NCBI RefSeq assembly: GCF_019457905.1
Contig: NZ_JAHZSV010000008.1
Coordinates: 1-64,000 of the forward strand
Length of the DNA: 64,000 nucleotides
Direction: 5' to 3'
From: Flagellimonas abyssi
Lineage (GTDB): Bacteria > Bacteroidota > Bacteroidia > Flavobacteriales > Flavobacteriaceae
Of the stretch, positions 22,785-30,509 are shown one piece after another. Position numbers and translations under genes: made by a program. Position 1 is the stretch's first letter, and every line of letters begins with the position of its first letter. The notes under the pieces are model-generated. The model was not told the DNA's origin. It did no database searches and saw only the letters and a program-made list of their open reading frames with translations.

Positions 22785-24446
22785 TCAATATCCTGGAGGA
22801 TGCAATTCATCAAAAGAGGTATTGTCCTGAAACGCCTTGGCCAACAGTAGAATACTTTCCTCATCGTACAAATTGCCGACAAACGTCATACTCGTAGGAT
22901 GGTTTTTGTCATCCAAGCCGGTGGGAACCGCGATTACAGGATGCCCCGTAAGGTTGGTGGCCAAAAGTTGGTCGTTTCCAAAGGTGGGTGAAATCAAAAC
23001 ATCATAATTCTTCATCAGATCCTGCATTTTTTGGATGAGTACCTGTCGTTGCCTATTGGCCTGGATATACTCTACCGCGGGAATAAATCTACTTTGCCTT
23101 AGGGAATTGGCACGCGAACGTTGATCTTGTTCTACCATAATATCCACACCTTCCGAACGTACCAGCTCATCAAAAAAAGCACCTGCTTCGGCCCTCAAAA
23201 TAATATCAAACCCACGATATGGAACTGCTTCGGGCATCTCCACTGCTGTGGGCTCAATACCCATTTCTTTTAGGGATTTAAGTGCATTTCTAAGATTTTT
23301 TCCAGATTCCGTAGTATCTTTTTCAATATCTTTTTTCAAATAGGCGACCCGTAGGTTTTTGTAGTCTTTTTTCCAATCCACGCCAAAAGTAAGGTCAACC
23401 GTGGTCAGGTCGTTTTCATCCTTTCCCTGAATGGCTTCAAAAACAATGGCACAGTCCTCCGCGTTTCGTCCCAATGGGCCGACTTTGTCCATGGACCAGC
23501 TCAAGCTCATCACTCCATGTCTGCTTACTCTCCCGTAAGTGGGCCTAAGACCTGTGACACCATTTCGCGTACTGGGTGAAGTAATCGAGCCCAATGTTTC
23601 CGTTCCCAGAGCAAAAGGCACAAGACCTGCAGACGTAGCGGAACCCGATCCAGCAGAGGAACCACTGGCTCCTTGGGTGGTATCCCATGGGTTTTTGGTC
23701 TTTCCATCGAACCATACATCACCTCGGGCCAATGCCCCAGAAACTAGTTTGGCCACTAAAATCGCACCCGCTTCCTCCAGTTTTTTAACAACGGTAGCCG
23801 TTTCGTTGATGAATTGGTCTTTGTACGGAGCAGCCCCCCAAGTGGTGGGGTAACCAGGAACCGCCATCAAATCTTTGGTGCCATAGGGAATTCCGTGCAG
23901 GATACCCCGATATTTCCCATTTTTGATTTCCTCATCGGCACGTTTTGCCTGTTCCAAAGCCAAGCTATCGGTGATGGAGATACTGCATTGCAGCGTAGGC
24001 TGATATTTTTTGAGTCGTGCCAAGAAAAATTTCGTGAGTTCCGTGGACGTAATTTTTTGGTTTTTGATGAGCGATGCCAGTTGGGGAATCGTATAAAAAG
24101 CCAACAAATCATAAGGTTCTGGTACTTCAACATTGTCCGGAATGTTCCACTCGGTTCCATTTTGTTGCTCGGGCATGGTAAATCCAAAAGGAGTTGGGTC
24201 AAAGCGAATTGCAGGGAAAACATCATTTCCTATTGGGTATTTGCGCAGGGAATCAAAACCACTACGGTTTCGCTTTAAATAGGGATAGAGCGTATCAATT
24301 TTTTTGTTGGCAAAATGAAGTCCAATCAGTTTTTCCGACTTTTTTACATCTCTTTTTGTGAAAGAATTTTTGTTGGTGGAACATGAGAGCCACATCAACG
24401 AAATAAGCAATAGAAAAAAATGGGGGATTCTGGTTTTTGGTAGCAT
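22785..24446 (-). CDS. Amidase-signature family lipoprotein
   Basis: A 553-residue secreted amidase. The signal peptide ends in LMWLSC (lipidated Cys22), so the enzyme is anchored in a membrane facing the periplasm or the surface. The Ser-cisSer-Lys triad is complete: K191 in GIPYGTKDL, S263 in GASGSSAGSG, and nucleophile S287 in GTETLGSIT. The usual DTGGS before the nucleophile is TETLGS here. GatA, which is cytoplasmic and smaller, is ruled out by the lipoprotein signal and extra N-terminal region. The substrate is unknown, perhaps peptide amides or other amides. It is transcribed alone. Confidence 0.87.
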   Translation of the reverse strand: MLPKTRIPHFFLLLISLMWLSCSTNKNSFTKRDVKKSEKLIGLHFANKKIDTLYPYLKRNRSGFDSLRKYPIGNDVFPAIRFDPTPFGFTMPEQQNGTEWNIPDNVEVPEPYDLLAFYTIPQLASLIKNQKITSTELTKFFLARLKKYQPTLQCSISITDSLALEQAKRADEEIKNGKYRGILHGIPYGTKDLMAVPGYPTTWGAAPYKDQFINETATVVKKLEEAGAILVAKLVSGALARGDVWFDGKTKNPWDTTQGASGSSAGSGSATSAGLVPFALGTETLGSITSPSTRNGVTGLRPTYGRVSRHGVMSLSWSMDKVGPLGRNAEDCAIVFEAIQGKDENDLTTVDLTFGVDWKKDYKNLRVAYLKKDIEKDTTESGKNLRNALKSLKEMGIEPTAVEMPEAVPYRGFDIILRAEAGAFFDELVRSEGVDIMVEQDQRSRANSLRQSRFIPAVEYIQANRQRQVLIQKMQDLMKNYDVLISPTFGNDQLLATNLTGHPVIAVPTGLDDKNHPTSMTFVGNLYDEESILLLAKAFQDNTSFDELHPPGY

Positions 24447-24618
24447 GTTGGTCGGTTATTTCAAATAGCAGCTTCTAAGCTACATTTTTTCAAAAAAACG
24501 AACACAATAATCCAGCTCTTTTGTGCCCATCGGACATACTTTATTCGATTCCCCATAATTCAAGTTCTGATTTTTTTGAAATTCGACAGCACAACTTCTT
24601 AATCTAACGTCAACACCG

Positions 24619-24626
24619 TATCTTTG
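24619..24626 (+). promoter_or_regulatory. -7 element upstream of the Mrp gene
   Basis: TATCTTTG is an exact TAnnTTTG match 44 bases before the ATG, giving a leader of about 35-40 bases. No TTG lies at the normal -33 distance. The rest of this 224-base gap between the amidase and Mrp genes shows no other clear feature. Confidence 0.45.
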
Positions 24627-24670
24627 TAGTTTAGAACCAGTTCAAACAGTTGGTTTAAAAAAATTGATCC

Positions 24671-25810
24671 ATGAAGTTGAAAAAAACAGATATTCTTAAG
24701 GCACTGGAAAAGATCTCCGCACCCGGTGAAGGCCAAAACTTGGTCGAGAGCGGTGCAGTGACCAATGTTCAAGTTTTCGGTGATGAGGTTGAAGTGGATG
24801 TGACCATCAAAAATCCAAGTCTTCAGGCAAAGAAGAAGACCGAAGTGGAAATTTTGAAATGCATCCATAGAGAGGTATACGAAAAAGCAAAAATAAAGGT
24901 CAACCTAAAGGTTGATGCTCCTGCACAGTCCAAGGTCAATCAAATCAAGGGAAATCCAATTCCCGGAATTCAAAATATCATTGCCGTTGCGTCCGGTAAA
25001 GGAGGTGTGGGCAAATCCACGGTAACCGCCAATATCGCCGTCACCTTGGCCAAAATGGGCTTTAAAGTGGGATTGTTGGATACCGATATCTACGGGCCCT
25101 CCATGCCCATTATGTTTGATGTGGCCACGGAAAAACCTTTGTCCATTAATGTGGATGGCAAAGCCAAGATGAAGCCCATCGAAAACTATGGTGTAAAACT
25201 ACTTTCTATAGGATTCTTTACCCAGCCCAATCAGGCCGTAATTTGGAGAGGGCCTATGGCGGCAAAGGCATTGAATCAAATGATCTTTGATGCGCACTGG
25301 GGAGAATTGGACTTTTTGTTGTTGGATTTACCCCCGGGAACAGGTGATATCCACCTGAGCATCATGCAATCCCTGCCCGTAACCGGTGCCGTAGTGGTGA
25401 GCACTCCACAGGAAATTGCACTGGCCGATGCCAGAAAAGGAGTGGCCATGTTCCAGCAAGAAGCTATTAGTGTGCCCGTATTGGGAATCGTGGAGAATAT
25501 GGCGTATTTTACACCTGCGGAACTGCCCGATCACAAATACCATATTTTTGGTGAGAACGGAGCAAAAAACCTGTCCGAGGATTTGGGAGTCCCATTTTTG
25601 GGAGAGATTCCTTTGGTACAGAGCATCAGGGAGGCGGGCGATATAGGAAGACCAGCTGCTTTGCAAACGGCCACCCCTACCGAAGAGGCCTTTGAAGAGC
25701 TTACCAAAAATGTAGTCCAAGAATTGGTGAGGAGGAACACAGACCTTCCACCGACCGAGGCAATAAAAATAACAACCATGGCAGGTTGTTCCGCTGTTAA
25801 AAAGAAATGA
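24671..25810 (+). CDS. Mrp/NBP35-family P-loop ATPase (iron-sulfur carrier)
   Basis: A 379-residue protein with an N-terminal MIP18-like (DUF59) domain (about 5-80) and a C-terminal Mrp/ApbC ATPase. The deviant Walker A reads ASGKGGVGKST (107-117), with LDTDIYGPSMP and LLDLPPGTGD following. Mrp proteins load or carry Fe-S clusters. The CxxC normally found after the ENMAYF strand is absent: the segment reads ENMAYFTPAELPDHK, and the only cysteines are C64 and one near the C-terminus. Cluster binding would have to differ from ApbC. It overlaps the NifU-like gene by 4 bases (ATGA), supporting a joint role. Confidence 0.88.
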   Translation: MKLKKTDILKALEKISAPGEGQNLVESGAVTNVQVFGDEVEVDVTIKNPSLQAKKKTEVEILKCIHREVYEKAKIKVNLKVDAPAQSKVNQIKGNPIPGIQNIIAVASGKGGVGKSTVTANIAVTLAKMGFKVGLLDTDIYGPSMPIMFDVATEKPLSINVDGKAKMKPIENYGVKLLSIGFFTQPNQAVIWRGPMAAKALNQMIFDAHWGELDFLLLDLPPGTGDIHLSIMQSLPVTGAVVVSTPQEIALADARKGVAMFQQEAISVPVLGIVENMAYFTPAELPDHKYHIFGENGAKNLSEDLGVPFLGEIPLVQSIREAGDIGRPAALQTATPTEEAFEELTKNVVQELVRRNTDLPPTEAIKITTMAGCSAVKKK

Positions 25811-26058
25811 GCATGACAACAATGACATCAGAAGAAACAAGGAGCAATGTAGAAAAGGCGTTGGAAGAAATACGTCCATTTTTGCAGAGCGATGGAGGCG
25901 ACATTACGTTGATTTCCATCGAGGACAATACCGTAAAGGTGCGTTTGGAAGGCAACTGTATCGGTTGCAGTGTAAACCAAATGACATTGAAAAGCGGTGT
26001 GGAAATGACCATCAAAAAATATGCGCCTCAAATCGAAGAGGTCATCAATATCTCCTAA
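25807..26058 (+). CDS. NifU C-terminal-domain protein (Nfu-type Fe-S scaffold)
   Basis: An 83-residue protein equal to a single NifU-like C-terminal domain. The CxxC is present in GNCIGCSVNQMTL, and PFLQSDGGDITL is the family opening. These proteins hold a 4Fe-4S cluster between two monomers and pass it to target enzymes. The start overlaps the Mrp stop (ATGA); internal ATGs two and five codons later are alternatives. With Mrp before it and a ferredoxin reductase and ferredoxin after it, the group looks like an Fe-S delivery and electron-transfer unit. Confidence 0.9.
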   Translation: MSMTTMTSEETRSNVEKALEEIRPFLQSDGGDITLISIEDNTVKVRLEGNCIGCSVNQMTLKSGVEMTIKKYAPQIEEVINIS

Positions 26059-26121
26059 TTGATAAAAATCATGAATCTTTTTTTGTGCATGCAGTAAGTT
26101 GCAGGCCAAAACCTCTAATAT

Positions 26122-27180
26122 ATGATCAAAACAGATATTCTGATAATAGGAGCGGGACCTACGGGTCTCTTTGCTGTTTTTGAAGCAGGCCTGTTGCAAC
26201 TCAAATGTCATTTAATAGACGCATTGCCACAAGCAGGTGGTCAATGTTCCGAAATATATCCAAAAAAACCCATTTACGATATTCCTGGGTTCCCAGAAGT
26301 ATTGGCTGGTGATTTAGTAGATAACCTTATGGAACAAATCAAACCGTTCCAGCCCGGTTTTACGTTGGGTGAACGTGCCGAGACCATCGAAAAATTGGAG
26401 GATGGTTCCTTTATTGTCACCACGAACAAAGGCACCAAACACCATGCGCCCGTTGTGGCCATTGCTGGCGGTTTGGGCAGTTTTGAGCCCAGAAAGCCTT
26501 TGTTGGAAAATCTGGAAAAGTACGAGGATAACGGTGTGGCCTACATGATCAAGGAACCTGAAATCTACCGAAATAAAAAAGTGTTGATTGCTGGCGGAGG
26601 TGATTCTGCGTTGGACTGGTCCATCTTTTTGGCCGATATTGCCAAGGAAGTAACCTTGGTACACCGTAGGAACGAATTCAGGGGCGCTTTGGATTCGGTT
26701 GAAAAAGTACAGCAACTCAAGAATGAGGGTAAAATCAATTTGATTACACCCGCAGAGGTTGTTGCGCTCAAAGGTGAAAATCGGTTGGAGAAAGTGACTG
26801 TTAAGGATACTTCTACTTCCGAAGAAACCGATGTGGAGGTGGATGACTTTATTCCATTGTTCGGATTGTCGCCTAAGCTGGGCCCGATTTCGAATTGGGG
26901 ACTCGAAATAGAGAAAAATGCCATCAAGGTGGACAATACTTACGATTATCAGACCAATATTCCTGGAATTTATGCTATAGGGGATGTAAACACCTATCCG
27001 GGAAAACTAAAATTGATACTTTGTGGGTTCCATGAAGCTACTTTGATGTGCCAAAGCGCCTATCAAAGAATCAATCCAGATAAAAAATATGTGATGAAGT
27101 ATACCACCGTAGGCGGCGTTACAGGATTTGACGGAAGTAAAAAAGAAGCACCAAAAGCTGTTGTTAAGGCAATCGACTAA
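26122..27180 (+). CDS. Ferredoxin-NADP reductase, thioredoxin-reductase type
   Basis: A 352-residue flavoprotein. The FAD-binding loop is IIGAGPTGLFAVFEA (about 8-22), the family motif AGGQCSEIYPKKPIYDIPG follows (about 38-56), and the NADPH loop is VLIAGGGDSALDW (about 155-167). A late IYAIGDVNTYPGKLKL closes the FAD site. The redox CxxC of true thioredoxin reductases is missing, which places it in the type 2 ferredoxin-NADP reductase group. It would move electrons between NADPH and ferredoxin; the next gene encodes a 2Fe-2S ferredoxin and is a likely partner. Confidence 0.92.
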   Translation: MIKTDILIIGAGPTGLFAVFEAGLLQLKCHLIDALPQAGGQCSEIYPKKPIYDIPGFPEVLAGDLVDNLMEQIKPFQPGFTLGERAETIEKLEDGSFIVTTNKGTKHHAPVVAIAGGLGSFEPRKPLLENLEKYEDNGVAYMIKEPEIYRNKKVLIAGGGDSALDWSIFLADIAKEVTLVHRRNEFRGALDSVEKVQQLKNEGKINLITPAEVVALKGENRLEKVTVKDTSTSEETDVEVDDFIPLFGLSPKLGPISNWGLEIEKNAIKVDNTYDYQTNIPGIYAIGDVNTYPGKLKLILCGFHEATLMCQSAYQRINPDKKYVMKYTTVGGVTGFDGSKKEAPKAVVKAID

Positions 27181-27232
27181 GAATAAAACAAACAATTAAT
27201 CGTTAGGAAGCTTGATTCAGCTTCAAATAGGT

Positions 27233-27565
27233 ATGAGCGATATTAAAATAAAAATTATAGACCGTGAAGGTGTTTCGCACGAAGTGGATGCACCAACAGA
27301 TATGAACATGAACTTGATGGAAGTAGTACGTTCCTACGAACTTGCTCCAGAAGGAACTATAGGTATTTGTGGTGGAATGGCCATGTGTGCGTCTTGTCAA
27401 TGCTATGTGCAATCCGATCATGAACTTCCTGAAATGTCCGATGACGAAGAAGCTATGCTTTCGGAGGCATTTAATGTGAAAGACAATAGCCGTTTGGGTT
27501 GTCAGCTCCATATCACCGAAGATTTGGACGGTCTACAAGTAGAATTGGCTCCAGAAGAAGCTTAA
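27233..27565 (+). CDS. 2Fe-2S ferredoxin, adrenodoxin-like
   Basis: A 110-residue ferredoxin. The four ligands follow the pattern C-x5-C-x2-C in ICGGMAMCASCQC, plus a distant Cys in RLGCQL, as in adrenodoxin-type proteins. The C-terminal part is acidic. The ATG at 27233 (MSDIKIKI) is preferred over an in-frame TTG seven codons earlier. It follows the ferredoxin reductase after 52 bases and is a natural electron partner for it. The stop overlaps the convergent ABC transporter gene by 4 bases. Confidence 0.92.
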   Translation: MSDIKIKIIDREGVSHEVDAPTDMNMNLMEVVRSYELAPEGTIGICGGMAMCASCQCYVQSDHELPEMSDDEEAMLSEAFNVKDNSRLGCQLHITEDLDGLQVELAPEEA

Positions 27566-29298
27566 ATCCTGGCTTGATAGGTAAACAGGTTAAAATATCT
27601 TCCTTCGGAAGCAATCAATTGTTCGTGGGTGCCCTGTTCCAAAATGTGCCCGTTTTCAATAACTAGAATCTGGTCCGCTTTGCGGATAGTGCTCAATCGG
27701 TGCGCAATCACAAAAGTGGTCCTGCCTTTGGTGAGCTCTCCCAAACTTTTTTGGATAAGTGCTTCGGATTCAGTGTCCAAACTGGAGGTGGCTTCGTCCA
27801 AAATCAAGATTTTTGGGTCTGCTAAAATAGCTCGTGCAATGGCAATCCGTTGACGCTGACCTCCAGAGAGCTTAACACCTCGTTCCCCGATCAGGGTATC
27901 TAGCCCTTTATCAAAACGGTCCGTGAACTCATCCACATAAGCCGCCTTTACCGCTTCCAATAACTTTTCTTCACTGGCATTGGGTCTTGGGAAAAGAATA
28001 TTTTCTCTTATGGTGCCCTCAAACAAAAAGTCATCTTGAAGCACGACCCCAAGATGCCTTCGGAAGCTTTTAAGATTCACCTTGGACAGATCCTGGCCAT
28101 CTATTGTGATGGTTCCCGAATCAGGATTTAGAAAACTTGCCGCCAATCCTGCAATGGTGGATTTTCCAGAACCGGAACTGCCCACTAGGGCCACAACTTG
28201 CCCAGGGTCCACATCAAAGCTAATATGGTGCAACACTTCCTTGTCTTCTTCATAGGAGAAACTGACATCCGAAAATGACATCCGCCCCAGAATTCCATCC
28301 AATTCAACCGTACGGTTTTCCTCATCGGATTCCTCTTCAAGGTTCATCAATTCTTCGGTACGGTCCAGACCTGCCAAAGCTTCGGTCAATTGACTTCCCA
28401 CGCTGCTCATTTGCACAATGGGCGCGATCATAAGCCCCAATAGCACCGTAAACTGAACGAATTCACCCAAGGTAAGGGTATCATGAATAATCTTATAGCC
28501 ACCAAAACCCATAACGCTGGTGGTTGCCACGCCCAGCAAAAAGGTGGAGGAGCTCGTCATAAAAGCTGTCGTCGTCAAACTCTTTCTTACATTTTGATAG
28601 AGACGTTCCACGCCGACTTCAAAAACTTCCTCCTCTTGTTTTTCGGCATTGAAACCTTTGATCACCCGTATGCCGCCCAAGGTTTCCGTTAACCGTCCTT
28701 TTACCTCGGCGTTTATCTTGCCCCGATTCCTAAAAATAGGTCGGATGATCTTAAAGGCCTTTAGCGCGATAATGGCAAAAATGGTCAGCGGAATGAAAGT
28801 AAAAAGCGTCATAAAAACGCTGATTTCCATGAGAAGAATCAAAGAAACAACAGCCGTTATGATACCGCCCACCAATTGCACCAGACCCGTTCCGATGAGG
28901 TTTCGGACCCCCTCAACATCCGACATGATTCGGGATACCAAGGCTCCCGATTTGGCATTGTCGAAAAAACGGACGGGCAAAGCCAGTACCTTTTTTTGAA
29001 CCTGTGCCCTTAGTTCCGAAATGAGATATTGCGCCTGTACGCTCAGAATTTTGGTCAGCAGAAAAGAAGTAACGGCTTGCACCAGTATGGCCAGCATAAC
29101 CCCTGCGACCAGATACTTGAGCATGGTCACGTCTTTTTTTACGATCACATCATCGATTAGATATTTGGATGCTATCGGCGCTACAAAACTTGCCGCTTTG
29201 CTGATGGCAATCAAAAGTAGACCAAGAAAAACGAGTTTGCGCTTCGGCCAAATTATGGTTTTGAACGCGGTAAGGATGCTTACTTTTTTATCGGGCAT
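27562..29298 (-). CDS. ABC exporter, fused permease and ATPase
   Basis: A 578-residue half-transporter of the lipid/drug exporter type (MsbA-like). Six transmembrane helices occupy about residues 15-310. The ATPase then shows Walker A GSSGSGKST, the signature KLSGGQRQRIAIARA, Walker B KILILDEATSSLD and the H-loop VIAHRLST. It would act as a homodimer in the inner membrane. The cargo cannot be deduced; lipid-linked molecules, drugs and peptides are all possible. It is a single gene, convergent with ferredoxin and divergent from the TPM protein. Confidence 0.9.
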   Translation of the reverse strand: MPDKKVSILTAFKTIIWPKRKLVFLGLLLIAISKAASFVAPIASKYLIDDVIVKKDVTMLKYLVAGVMLAILVQAVTSFLLTKILSVQAQYLISELRAQVQKKVLALPVRFFDNAKSGALVSRIMSDVEGVRNLIGTGLVQLVGGIITAVVSLILLMEISVFMTLFTFIPLTIFAIIALKAFKIIRPIFRNRGKINAEVKGRLTETLGGIRVIKGFNAEKQEEEVFEVGVERLYQNVRKSLTTTAFMTSSSTFLLGVATTSVMGFGGYKIIHDTLTLGEFVQFTVLLGLMIAPIVQMSSVGSQLTEALAGLDRTEELMNLEEESDEENRTVELDGILGRMSFSDVSFSYEEDKEVLHHISFDVDPGQVVALVGSSGSGKSTIAGLAASFLNPDSGTITIDGQDLSKVNLKSFRRHLGVVLQDDFLFEGTIRENILFPRPNASEEKLLEAVKAAYVDEFTDRFDKGLDTLIGERGVKLSGGQRQRIAIARAILADPKILILDEATSSLDTESEALIQKSLGELTKGRTTFVIAHRLSTIRKADQILVIENGHILEQGTHEQLIASEGRYFNLFTYQARI

Positions 29299-29360
29299 AT
29301 CAAAATATAGAAAGAGACCGCAAGTTACGGCAAATTAAAAGGATGCCGAACAGATTAGCT

Positions 29361-29394
29361 TTTGTTCATGAAAAGATTACAAACACTATATTTA
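29361..29394 (+). promoter_or_regulatory. Likely promoter of the TPM-domain gene
   Basis: TTTG at 29361-29364 and TATATTTA at 29387-29394 (one mismatch to TAnnTTTG) are spaced by 22 bases. The -7 element lies 23 bases before the ATG at 29418, which supports that start over the far upstream ATG at 29343. Confidence 0.5.
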
Positions 29395-29417
29395 GGAGCT
29401 ATAATACTAAAATAGAC

Positions 29418-30458
29418 ATGTTAAAGGCGAACTGGTTCGGTTTTTTGTTCTTGATGTTCTCGTTGTGTGCTGCACAAGAGGAGTATGCTAGGTTATCTGA
29501 AATTGTTGTGGACGATGCCCAAATTTTTACCCAAGCACAGCTGGATGGGCTTCGGGACAAACTGTACCGATTTGAATCGGAGACCAGCAATCAACTGGTG
29601 GTTTTGACCATTGATAACCTGAGGGGCGAGACCATTGAGCAATATGCCTTGGAAGTATTCAATGAAAACAGACTTGGCCAAGAGGGTAAGGACAATGGGA
29701 TTTTGATTTTGTTTTCCAAACTCGATAGAGAGGTACGAATTGAGGTGGGCTATGGATTGGAATCCTATATAACCGATGCTGTTGCTTCTAGAATCATTCG
29801 AAATACCATGATCCCAAGGTTCAAGGATGAAGATTACTTTGAAGGGATAGATCTTGCTACAGACCAGATCATTGAATTTTTGAACGACCCTGAAGCTTTG
29901 GAAGAGTTCAAAGCAGATATAGATGCTGAAGCCGATATGCCTTGGTGGTTATATATAATTATAGGCTTGTTTTTGATGATGTTCGTTGCAGCTGGAGGAT
30001 TCGTTTTTTATAAGGGCTATTCCACACTTATTGAAATAATACGAGGCATTTTCATTGGAAAACTGGCAGTGGTACGAGGGGTGTTTATGGGAGTTTTTAT
30101 GATGTTTCCCTTAATTTTTGGATTGGTTTTTATAGGTATGCCGTTGTTTTTTATGGCCATGTTGTTCGGTTTTGATGATGTATTGAATGCACTTGCTAAA
30201 GATTTTACTTGGGTATTATTGGTCATTGCCGCATTTATAGGAGTCACCATACTCTTGGCTATCCTAAGAATCAGGAAGAAAGGAGATAAGGGTTTTAAAC
30301 TGTCGCTTTTTAAATCCGATAAGGCTTACATGAAAAAAACTTTCTCCTCTTCGGGCACCCACTCTTTTGGTTCAAGCTCAAGTTCTGGTAGTAGCTCCAG
30401 TAGTTTTTCCGGTGGCGGTGGAAGTTCTGGTGGTGGTGGAGCAAGTGGAAGTTGGTAA
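29418..30458 (+). CDS. TPM-domain membrane protein (YgcG-like)
   Basis: A 346-residue protein. A signal peptide or first helix (MLKANWFGFLFLMFSLCAAQ) leads into a TPM domain at about 25-155, with VVDDAQIFTQAQ, NQLVVLTIDNLRG and RIEVGYGLESYITDA. Three membrane helices follow (around 178-200, 230-255 and 265-285). The C-terminus is a Ser/Gly-rich tail ending in GGASGSW, usual in YgcG-like proteins. TPM domains have been linked to phosphatase activity and to photosystem repair in plants, but the bacterial role is unclear. The internal start was chosen because it begins the signal peptide and follows a likely promoter. Confidence 0.82.
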   Translation: MLKANWFGFLFLMFSLCAAQEEYARLSEIVVDDAQIFTQAQLDGLRDKLYRFESETSNQLVVLTIDNLRGETIEQYALEVFNENRLGQEGKDNGILILFSKLDREVRIEVGYGLESYITDAVASRIIRNTMIPRFKDEDYFEGIDLATDQIIEFLNDPEALEEFKADIDAEADMPWWLYIIIGLFLMMFVAAGGFVFYKGYSTLIEIIRGIFIGKLAVVRGVFMGVFMMFPLIFGLVFIGMPLFFMAMLFGFDDVLNALAKDFTWVLLVIAAFIGVTILLAILRIRKKGDKGFKLSLFKSDKAYMKKTFSSSGTHSFGSSSSSGSSSSSFSGGGGSSGGGGASGSW

Positions 30459-30509
30459 TTGTTGCCGATTTCCCGTATTTTCACACAAACTAACTAAACC
30501 AACCCCGAG

